From the NCBI GenBank assembly GCA_014584575.1, contig JACTMP010000032.1:62001-126000 (forward strand): 64,000 nt of DNA. The letters run 5' to 3'. This document shows, in pieces, positions 26,732-34,535 of the stretch. The translations under genes were made by a program, and so were the position numbers. The DNA is from Chloroflexota bacterium (GTDB lineage Bacteria; Chloroflexota; Anaerolineae; Promineifilales; Promineifilaceae). Positions within the stretch are counted from its first letter, which is position 1. The number at the start of each line of letters is the position of its first letter. Under the pieces are notes generated by a model. The model saw nothing but the letters and a program-made list of their open reading frames with translations. It was not told the origin of the DNA and searched no databases.

Positions 26732-26774
26732 GTGGGACGCCTACGTCCCACGCGGGCACGAGGGCGTGCCCCGC
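26732..26774. repeat. Paired stem-loops between DUF1905 and reductase genes
   Basis: Two adjacent hairpins: GTGGGACG-CCTA-CGTCCCAC and GCGGGCACG / CGTGCCCCGC. They resemble the GTGGGAC arms of the 30186-30353 element. Confidence 0.7.
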
Positions 26775-26790
26775 TCTTCTGGTAAGCGTG

Positions 26791-27372
26791 TTATGCGGTG
26801 CGGCGATAACGCATGTAGACGACGCCGGTGGGTAATGGGGATGCTTCGACCAGGGTGAGGTTGAGCCGTTTGTCGGCCGGGTACAGGCGTTTGCCACTGC
26901 CGAGTACCAGGGGGTAGACGTGCAGGCGGTATTCGTCTATGAGGTCGTGTTGGGCCAGGGTTTGGGCCAGGACGCTGCTGCCATCCATGAGGATGTTTTT
27001 GCCGGGCTGTTGTTTGAGTTGGCGGATGGTTTCGATGACGTTGTCGCGGATGAGGGTGGAGTTGCGCCAGGCGGCGGCGGATGGCAGGGTGGTGGAGACG
27101 ACGTATTTATGGATGCTATTGAAGATGTCGGCGAAGGGGTCGCCGGCCATGGCTTCAAAGGCGGCGCCGTGTATTTGCCAGGTTTTACGGCCGAGCAAGA
27201 AGGCGTCGGCCTGGGAGATGGCGTCATCGAAGTGGGCGCCGATGTCGTCGTGCCAGAAGGGGTGGGTCCAGCCGCCGTGTGTGAAACCGCCGTCGATGTC
27301 TTCGTCTGCGCCGCCGGGGGCCTGGATCACGCCGTCCAGGGTGATGAATTCGGATACGATTAGTTCTCTCAT
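26791..27372 (-). CDS. Dihydrofolate reductase family protein (RibD C-terminal type)
   Basis: A 193-residue protein of the DHFR-like fold. It begins MRELIVSEFITLDGVIQAPG, the typical start of the YyaP/YwjB group, then AFLLGRKTWQIHGA (nucleotide loop), NILMDGSSVLAQTLAQHDL and YPLVLGSGKRLYP. These proteins bind NADPH; most have unknown substrates and are distinct from true FolA. Standalone gene, ending before the paired hairpins. Confidence 0.88.
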   Translation of the reverse strand: MRELIVSEFITLDGVIQAPGGADEDIDGGFTHGGWTHPFWHDDIGAHFDDAISQADAFLLGRKTWQIHGAAFEAMAGDPFADIFNSIHKYVVSTTLPSAAAWRNSTLIRDNVIETIRQLKQQPGKNILMDGSSVLAQTLAQHDLIDEYRLHVYPLVLGSGKRLYPADKRLNLTLVEASPLPTGVVYMRYRRTA

Positions 27373-27668
27373 GTTTTTTTCCTTTGCGGATTGGTTGTAG
27401 GATCGGGTGCTGTCCGCCGGGTATTATACTGCGTGAATGGGGCAAATTTGCTGGATTTAAATCAGCCTCATGAAAGAAGAGCCTGGCGTGTGGACGTGGA
27501 GGTGGGTTTGGGGGTCATCATAGAGGATGAGAGGGAAGGGGATGGGGTACGGCCGTGAATCCTATTTCTCTATTTTAGGAGGCAAAGGTGGGGTGGTGCG
27601 GTCTCGAAGGCCGGCTATAGCAGGGGGAGTACATAACCAGCGCTTCGGAGGCTAATTATGAATATATC
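27373..27668. other. Intergenic region without clear gene
   Basis: 296 bases holding one ACGGCCGT (27549) and a 30-codon minus-strand frame, the middle of which reads ILYDDPQTHLHVHTPG. That frame looks like a gene remnant but cannot be assigned. A GTATTATACT -10-like sequence at about 27420-27430 could serve the reductase gene. Confidence 0.35.
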
Positions 27669-28508
27669 TTAGGCAAACTGTAATTCTCGTCTTGCTTGCG
27701 GCAATTGATCCCAAGTATCACCATCTAAAGTTCTACCAGCTTGCTTCTTGCCTACCGATTTTACGTAGCAGATATTATCAACCTCATCTTTAGAATAAAA
27801 AACGCTGGCGTCACTTTCTTCAGGTCTACTTTGCAGCCATTCGCCCCATTGCTTAAAAAAGAATGCAGTATTAGTTTCAATGCATAGATCACGTATTTCC
27901 CGTACCCAATCAATGTGCATAGGGCGGGCTTTGTTACCACTTTCCCCACCTACGATCACCCAATCGATCTGGTCTATCCATGATGATAGATCAACACGAT
28001 CCAACAGTGGCTCAACTGACAAAGCAATGACGGAAGCTGGAATGTCAACCAATATTGGTATTCTAATTTCTGCTTCTTTTTGATTTTCAACGCTTGTCAT
28101 GGCCCAAATGTTTTGAGGCCATAATTCCCAAGGCGTCATTTGGTTCATGTTTTCGGGTCTTTTCGTCAGAAGTAGCCAATCAAGTTGTGGTGTAGCTTCA
28201 ATCAATTCCCACAGCTTTTCCCTTTCACCATCAAGTTGTGGGTTGTCTTCAAACACATCTGCCATTGACGCACAAAATACGCGATAACGTTGATCTTCTT
28301 GTATTGCTTTGCGATTCCAAACTAAGGGCTGATTCCAGTGATCTTTGCCGAATAAACGACGCCTCTTGGTCTTGCCCCAAATGTCATGACCATATCTATT
28401 AGCCCAAGTTTCAGCATAACAATTCACGCAGCCTGGTGAAACTTTGATACAACCCCACCAAGGATTGAAGGTATGGTCAGTCCATTCAATTCCAGAATAC
28501 TGAGCCAT
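27669..28508 (-). CDS. Three-Cys-motif protein (DUF5131, phage Gp37/Gp68 type)
   Basis: A 279-residue protein with the N-terminal signature WWGCIKVSPGCVNCYAETWA (cysteines about residues 19, 26 and 29), the spacing of a radical-SAM-like iron-sulfur site. Downstream conserved pieces are FCASMADVFED, LDWLLLTKRPENM, SVENQKEAEIRIP, and ALSVEPLLDRVDL with VIVGGESGNKARPMH. This family is found on phages and beside TcmP proteins; the reaction is unknown. The TcmP gene lies immediately upstream on the same strand, so the two probably act together. AT-rich and without ACGGCCGT. Confidence 0.9.
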   Translation of the reverse strand: MAQYSGIEWTDHTFNPWWGCIKVSPGCVNCYAETWANRYGHDIWGKTKRRRLFGKDHWNQPLVWNRKAIQEDQRYRVFCASMADVFEDNPQLDGEREKLWELIEATPQLDWLLLTKRPENMNQMTPWELWPQNIWAMTSVENQKEAEIRIPILVDIPASVIALSVEPLLDRVDLSSWIDQIDWVIVGGESGNKARPMHIDWVREIRDLCIETNTAFFFKQWGEWLQSRPEESDASVFYSKDEVDNICYVKSVGKKQAGRTLDGDTWDQLPQARRELQFA

Positions 28509-28599
28509 AGTTTTGCCTCCACTTATTAAATTTCATATCAAACCTATGCAGATTATAGCACACCCGTTCTGATATCCAAACTTCCCTGTTGAAGTGCGT

Positions 28600-29736
28600 T
28601 TACTGATCAATAAGATGAAAAACAACAGTTCGCTCGGGGCTTGTGAGATAAAAGGCCCCTTTGCGCACAGGATTGCCGTCAAATGGTATTACCTCTAGTT
28701 TTCCTTCTCTTTGCCACTCGCGTAGAGTGTCATTCGTGTGTTTAGGTAAAAAACCTTGTTCAAGTCCAAATTTATATACTTGTTGGTTGGATTTTAACGG
28801 TTCAGAGGCTAAAAATTCTTGCAGCTTCGTGGGATAGCCTTGTATTACTGCTTCCGACCAAAGCATGGGCTGTTGGTTTGCACGGTAGCCCTTGCCCCTT
28901 ACTGAATCCATTTTCCACTTAGCCTCCAACATCTTCTCAAAACCTTTTATGTTACAAGTGAAAAAGAAAAGACAGTAAACGTTTGCCCCATCTCTTTCAA
29001 TCGTGAATGTTGTTACAAAGGCTCCTTCACTTGAAAGATAACTTCTAAACCTTTCCTGCAAACCGTCAATCAATTCATATGCCGAATTGAATAAAGGAAC
29101 TGTTGTATCTTCGTAAAGCTCTCTGGCGAATAATTCTAAAGGGTTGCTTCCTACAAATGAAGTTCTTGCAGCCTTGTTCCAAAACCGATACATAAAAGAG
29201 ATCGGTAGAAATAGTAAAGCTTCAGAATTGCCATTGGCTAAAATCTGCTTAATATGTGAAGGTCTTATACTCTTGTATCCCCACGGATCAATGAAGAACA
29301 AGCCCTTTGAATTATATGTACTGGTGATGGTTGTTAGGGCTTGGGTCAATATTAGACTGAAGTCTTCTTGAAAAAATCTAAGTTCAACGTTTTCAGGTAC
29401 AAAGACTTCTTCACTAAACCTACGTACACGTTCAATTTTGGCAATTCCAGGTTCAATTTCTGATTCACCATTGTCATTGAACCAAACTTCGATATCAGGG
29501 CATGTTTCCCCATTGGCAAAGTAATGGTTCTTTATTGTTTCTAAGGCTACCAAAGGGCTGCCTTTACCTCCATTTGAATACTTGCCTTCACCACAAAGAA
29601 GATCAAACAAAAAAATGCGACGTATTGTTGGTACACGGCTCAAGATATTTAGATAGATTGCTAAATATGTACTGTACAATTGAACTTTTGCCTCTGAGTG
29701 AGGTAACAGGTTCGTCTTTGCTTGTTCATCTGTCAT
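28600..29736 (-). CDS. tcmP: Three-Cys-motif partner protein TcmP
   Basis: A 378-residue partner of the preceding type. The N-terminal two thirds look like a Rossmann methyltransferase fold: RRIFLFDLLCGEGKYSNGGKGS (motif I-like), EVWFNDN, ELRFFQEDFS, and GLFFIDPWGYKSIRP, where DPWGY takes the place of a D/NPPY motif. The last 70 residues form a winged-helix-like tail (GFLPKHTNDTLREWQREGKLEV). The start is ATG 29736 (MTDEQAKTNL), not the earlier in-frame codon. A 91-base spacer separates it from the three-Cys gene. Role unknown; a nucleic-acid-modifying defence or phage-derived module is plausible. Confidence 0.88.
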   Translation of the reverse strand: MTDEQAKTNLLPHSEAKVQLYSTYLAIYLNILSRVPTIRRIFLFDLLCGEGKYSNGGKGSPLVALETIKNHYFANGETCPDIEVWFNDNGESEIEPGIAKIERVRRFSEEVFVPENVELRFFQEDFSLILTQALTTITSTYNSKGLFFIDPWGYKSIRPSHIKQILANGNSEALLFLPISFMYRFWNKAARTSFVGSNPLELFARELYEDTTVPLFNSAYELIDGLQERFRSYLSSEGAFVTTFTIERDGANVYCLFFFTCNIKGFEKMLEAKWKMDSVRGKGYRANQQPMLWSEAVIQGYPTKLQEFLASEPLKSNQQVYKFGLEQGFLPKHTNDTLREWQREGKLEVIPFDGNPVRKGAFYLTSPERTVVFHLIDQ

Positions 29737-29935
29737 AATAAAGTTTCCCCATAAATGAGCCGGTAGCAACAAAAAGTTTATGATACAAATTAGGGTTTGG
29801 TTGGAATACCCATTGCGGCATTTCTCCAGTATCGTGTGCCATATCTAGCCAAGAAACCAGTTTAATACTTTTTTGACTGCTCGAATGCGGGACAAATCCC
29901 CGAAATTCGTCTTATTGCGTGTATTTTTTGCCTTC

Positions 29936-30118
29936 TCATTGCGGGTTATCGGGCGGGTAAAGTTTGTAGCCTATCGCAAAACCAATAATGGCCCCCAGGC
30001 CACCACCAAGCCCCGGCAGCCAGCTTATGCCCAGATTCAATATCCCGGCCGTTATGCCAAAAATCACCGTCCCCAAACCGGCGCAGAGGGCAGCGATTAA
30101 GATTATTTTCCAGTTCAT
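29936..30118 (-). CDS. Small two-helix membrane protein, glycine-zipper type
   Basis: A 60-residue product of two hydrophobic segments: WKIILIAALCAGLGTVIFGI and LPGLGGGLGAIIGFAIGYKL, the latter with GxxxG repeats. The tail is short and polar (YPPDNPQ). No family is recognised. It is isolated between the TcmP gene and a MITE-like element. Length and composition support a real gene but it is small enough to be uncertain. Confidence 0.5.
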   Translation of the reverse strand: MNWKIILIAALCAGLGTVIFGITAGILNLGISWLPGLGGGLGAIIGFAIGYKLYPPDNPQ

Positions 30119-30185
30119 ACACTACCTCAGTTTCTTGGATGCAAATGGCAAGTTGCCGTAACTCTCAATATGTAATCAAGGTTTT

Positions 30186-30353
30186 GTAGGGGTGGGACGG
30201 CGCGGGTTCCGTTTAGGCAAAACTTGTGTCCCTGTCTCCGCGCCGTCTCACCCCAACAGGCCAAAACGGGGTGATGCCCCAACCGGGGTGAGACAGGCGG
30301 GGATTGACGCTTTTCTTCATAGCAAAGCTATGGCCCGCCTGTCCCACCCCTAC
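30186..30353. mobile_element. 168-bp MITE-like element with 13-bp terminal inverted repeats
   Basis: The ends are GTAGGGGTGGGAC and its exact complement GTCCCACCCCTAC. Inside are two further imperfect stems: GGGTGGGACGGCGCGG with CCGCGCCGTCTCACCCC, and GGGGTGAGACAGGCGGG with CCCGCCTGTCCCACCCC. There is no open frame. It lies beside the Bax inhibitor-1 gene. It has the size and symmetry of a non-autonomous element or compound REP; no target duplication is obvious. Confidence 0.65.
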
Positions 30354-30359
30354 CATCAT

Positions 30360-31097
30360 TTACCGCCGCCGCCCAAAAATGCGCAGCAGGAAGAGGAACA
30401 GGTTAATAAAGTCCAGGTAAAGCGTCAGCGCGCCCATCACACCAATGGCGCTCACCACCTTGTCTTGCGGTTGGCCGGACACGGCCGCGCCATAGGTCAT
30501 CTTCTTAATCTTCTGGCTGTCATACACAATCAGCCCCATAAAAATCAGCACCCCGGCATAGGTGATGATCCAATAGAGCGTATCGCTGAAGAAAAAGATG
30601 TTGACAATGGAAGCCAGAATCAGCCCCAACAGGCTAAAGAGCAGGATTGGCCCCCAGCGCGTCAGGTCTTGTTTGGTGGTCAGCCCTACCACTGTCAGCA
30701 GCACAAAGATCACGGCCGTAATCCCAAACGTAAAAAATATCGAATCGCCGGTATAGATGATGAATATGGCCGACAGCCACACCCCCATTAGCGCCGCAAA
30801 CAACATAAACAGCGCCAGCGCCTGCCCGGACGCCATCTTGCTGGCCGAACGGCCAATGGCAAAAATGAGGGCAAACATGCCCAACATAAAACCAAAATAG
30901 ACCCACCCACTGCTGTAAATAAAATTGAGCAGCGCCGGACTGGTGAGGGTGAACAGGCTGGCAACGGCCGTGACAAACAGCCCCAACATCATCCACCCAT
31001 ACACCCGCACCATGACGGCATTAAACATTTCGCTCAATTGCTGCTCGGAAATCTGCACCGGCACAGGCTCACTCTGCCCAAAATCTGATTCATACAT
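30360..31097 (-). CDS. Bax inhibitor-1/YccA family membrane protein
   Basis: A 245-residue protein with seven hydrophobic helices. The N-terminus MYESDFGQSEPVPVQISEQQ is followed by the family segment FNAVMVRVYGWMMLGLFVTA; IVYDSQKIKKM and ALTLYLDFINLFLFLLRIFG close the domain. Bacterial members (BsYetJ-like) are pH-sensitive calcium leak channels. The start is fixed by AGAGGAGG eight bases upstream of ATG 31097; the longer open frame is spurious. The C-terminus is basic (GRRR). Confidence 0.93.
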   Translation of the reverse strand: MYESDFGQSEPVPVQISEQQLSEMFNAVMVRVYGWMMLGLFVTAVASLFTLTSPALLNFIYSSGWVYFGFMLGMFALIFAIGRSASKMASGQALALFMLFAALMGVWLSAIFIIYTGDSIFFTFGITAVIFVLLTVVGLTTKQDLTRWGPILLFSLLGLILASIVNIFFFSDTLYWIITYAGVLIFMGLIVYDSQKIKKMTYGAAVSGQPQDKVVSAIGVMGALTLYLDFINLFLFLLRIFGRRR

Positions 31098-31491
31098 GGT
31101 AATCAACCTCCTCTGATGATAATCCACAGATTGCTGGCGGCATTTTAACATATTTACGCAAGGGGGGTGTCACAAAACGGCCGTACTCCCCGTCTTCTGT
31201 TCATAGTAGGCGATTTATCGCCTGCAACAAACAAAATAACAGGAGATAAACAGGAACGAATTGGCCACAACCAAAGAGGCTTCGTGAGGCGTGAGGTCAC
31301 GCTTCGCGCATCACGTGTATCAGCCGACTTTCAGTCGGATGGTTATTTCGTCGCCATCAGTGACTTTCTTCAAAGCCAGCCATGCGCTTTATCACTATCC
31401 GATTGCCTGTAAAGGTTTTATAGTCTCTGCAGGAACGGGAGAGATAATGCTGTGGGCAGGACAATGCCATTGTTCTGCATGGAGGTACATC
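31098..31491. other. Divergent intergenic region with small hairpins
   Basis: About 390 bases between two divergent genes. It holds ACGGCCGT at 31177, the hairpin GGCGAT-TT-ATCGCC (about 31209-31222), a degenerate GTGAGGC/GTGATGC repeat at 31283-31316, and CCGACT-TTC-AGTCGG (about 31324-31338). Promoters for both genes presumably lie here; I cannot place them with confidence. Confidence 0.45.
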
Positions 31492-32022
31492 ATGTTTAAG
31501 CATTTGTTGGTTCCCTTGGATGGTTCGGAACTGGCCGAAGCGGCGCTGCCCATGGCTCTGGCAGTTGCCGAACGATTTGATGGCAAAATCACCTTGCTGC
31601 GGGTGGTCAACCCCCCTTATTATGCCAGCGCCGGGCATGATTATGCCGGGTTTAACGTCGCTGTGCGCCAGGAAGGCGCGGCTTATCTGGAAACCCAACA
31701 AAAGAAGCTGGAAGAATCTGGTTTTAACGTCCAGGTGCGGTTGATGGAAGGGGATTTTATTGCTGATACGATTCTGGACGTGGCCGATATGTTGGAGGTG
31801 GATGCCATTGCCATGAGCACACACGGCCGTAGCGGTGTTCGCCGTTGGGTTTTTGGTAGTGTGGCCGATAAGGTGTTGCAACGCGCCCGCATCCCCATCT
31901 TGCTGGTGCGGGCCGGCGTAGCCGAAGAGGAAGTCCGGCCCATCACCCTCCCCGCAGTGGAAAGCCCCGAAGAAATGCGCGCCCGCGCTGATCTGACAGA
32001 GTTAATCAGGAGTGATCGTTAG
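31492..32022 (+). CDS. Universal stress protein (UspA family)
   Basis: A 176-residue single Usp domain. It starts MFKHLLVPLDGSELAEAALP, and the ATP-binding motif G-2x-G-9x-G(S) is present as HGRSGVRRWVFGSVADKVL followed by IPILLVRAG. A C-terminal extension of about 30 charged residues (EEEVRPITL onward) exceeds the family norm. The start follows GGAGGT with good spacing. Its 3' end overlaps the convergent esterase gene by four bases. Confidence 0.93.
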   Translation: MFKHLLVPLDGSELAEAALPMALAVAERFDGKITLLRVVNPPYYASAGHDYAGFNVAVRQEGAAYLETQQKKLEESGFNVQVRLMEGDFIADTILDVADMLEVDAIAMSTHGRSGVRRWVFGSVADKVLQRARIPILLVRAGVAEEEVRPITLPAVESPEEMRARADLTELIRSDR

Positions 32023-32993
32023 TTGCGGTCAGGCGCAGCCAGAAAACGCAATTTCTCCATGAACTGAGTCACACCGCCGCCTTCGTGTTCGTTGTAGGGG
32101 TAGACGATGATGTGTTTGTGGGTTGACGCCAGGTGGTTGTAGGCGGCGTAAACGGTGGAAGGGGGGCAGATGGCGTCCATCAACCCTACGGAAAAGAGGG
32201 CGGGCGCCTGGATACGGGCAGCAAAGTTGACGCCATCGAAGTAAGACAGTGTGTGAAAGACGGTCTCGATCTTATCGCGGTGCACGGCGCAGTAGCGGGT
32301 GAGTTCGTGGTAAGGCATGGCGTCGGTGATTTCGGTGGCGCGGCGGTAATGGCAGAGGAAGGGCACATCGGGCATCACGGCCGTGACGCCCCCCACCAAA
32401 CCACCCACCGCAATCGTAATGCCGCCCCCCTGGCTACCGCCGGTGAGGATGATGTGGTTAGGGTCTACGGCCGTGTGCGCTCGCGCCGCCGCCACTGCCC
32501 GCACCCCATCCGTAAACAACCGCCGGTAATAATACGTCTCCGGGTTCAAAATCCCTTTGGTCATGTAACCGGGGTGGTGGGGATTACTGCCTGCCGGTTC
32601 CGGGTCGGGGGTGTCGCCGCCGCGCCAGGTGCTTCCCTGGCCGCGTGTATCCATCACCAGATGCGCATAGCCAGCGGCGCTCCAGCCCAACCATTCATAG
32701 GGCAGGCCGCGCCCGCCGCCATAACCGATAAATTCCACCACACAGGGCAGCGGCCCACTGCGCTGGCGGGGCAATAAAAACCAGCCCTTCACCGGCTGCC
32801 CGCCATAGCCATTAAAGGTCACGTCAAACGCTTCTACCGTTTTTAAGCCGTAATCCACCGGCTCAAACCGGGCGTCCAGGGGAAACGCGCCGGCTTCGGC
32901 CAGCGTTTTTTGCCAGAAAACATCAAAATCGGCCGGTTCCATGCGGGCCGGTTTATACACTTCCAACTCGGCCAGGGGCATGTCTACAAACAT
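32019..32993 (-). CDS. CE7-family acetyl (xylan / cephalosporin C) esterase
   Basis: A 324-residue alpha/beta hydrolase of carbohydrate esterase family 7. Family signatures are present: DTRGQGSTW (RGQG), the nucleophile elbow GGSQGGG (Ser about residue 182), the acid in GLMDAICPPST (Asp about 268) and the His in YNEHEGGG (about 298). It starts MFVDMPLAELEVYKPAR, the expected N-terminus. There is no signal peptide, so it should deacetylate imported sugars in the cytoplasm. The upstream frame reads the GTGATGC repeat and was excluded. Confidence 0.93.
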   Translation of the reverse strand: MFVDMPLAELEVYKPARMEPADFDVFWQKTLAEAGAFPLDARFEPVDYGLKTVEAFDVTFNGYGGQPVKGWFLLPRQRSGPLPCVVEFIGYGGGRGLPYEWLGWSAAGYAHLVMDTRGQGSTWRGGDTPDPEPAGSNPHHPGYMTKGILNPETYYYRRLFTDGVRAVAAARAHTAVDPNHIILTGGSQGGGITIAVGGLVGGVTAVMPDVPFLCHYRRATEITDAMPYHELTRYCAVHRDKIETVFHTLSYFDGVNFAARIQAPALFSVGLMDAICPPSTVYAAYNHLASTHKHIIVYPYNEHEGGGVTQFMEKLRFLAAPDRN

Positions 32994-33015
32994 GGTTCGT
33001 ACCCTTAACTTGAGG

Positions 33016-33063
33016 TGATGCGTGATGCGTGATTCGTGAGGGGTCACGCATCACGCATCACGT
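33016..33063. repeat. GTGATGC heptad repeat forming a hairpin
   Basis: GTGATGC units, a short AGGGGT centre and the complementary GCATCAC units, between the esterase start and the pgk stop. Confidence 0.85.
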
Positions 33064-33064
33064 T

Positions 33065-34285
<1,221 letters not shown>

Positions 34286-34307
34286 CGCACATCCTTCTGT
34301 AAATGCG

Positions 34308-34368
34308 AGACCCTAAGGGTCTAACTTTGAGCCATTTGGTATCTGAACTGCCAAACCCTTAGGGTCTT
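34308..34368. repeat. Paired GACCCTAAGGGTC palindromes upstream of pgk
   Basis: The near-perfect palindrome AGACCCTAAGGGTCT (34308-34322) recurs inverted as AACCCTTAGGGTCTT about 40 bases on. They can form either two small hairpins or one long stem. Position in the pgk 5' region suggests either a REP element or a regulatory structure. Confidence 0.65.
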
Positions 34369-34430
34369 TGCACCTTTGCTTCTGAAAAGTTGCCCCATTA
34401 TACCGCGATTGTGACAATGTTCACCAACCT

Positions 34431-34500
34431 GTAGGGGCGAGGCAGTTGGGAAATTATTGGTCTGGCGAGACAAGGTTTTGCCCAACTGCCTCGCCCCTAC
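34431..34500. repeat. 70-bp element with perfect 20-bp inverted repeats
   Basis: The arms GTAGGGGCGAGGCAGTTGGG and its exact complement enclose a 30-base centre. It shares the GTAGGGG...CCCCTAC ends with the 30186-30353 element, suggesting one family of small palindromic elements. It lies in the divergent spacer between pgk and the PBP gene. Confidence 0.8.
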
Positions 34501-34535
34501 TTGCATACCGACCATTAACATATTAACATAACACC

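Noticed and set aside
26418-26897. Long minus-strand frame overlapping the DUF1905 and reductase genes
   Set aside because: Composition is Pro/Arg/His-rich shadow sequence, and the DUF1905 reading has conserved segments.
27470-27565. Short minus-strand frame containing ILYDDPQTHLHVHTPG
   Set aside because: About 30 codons between stops, no start signal and no recognised family. Noted only as a possible remnant.
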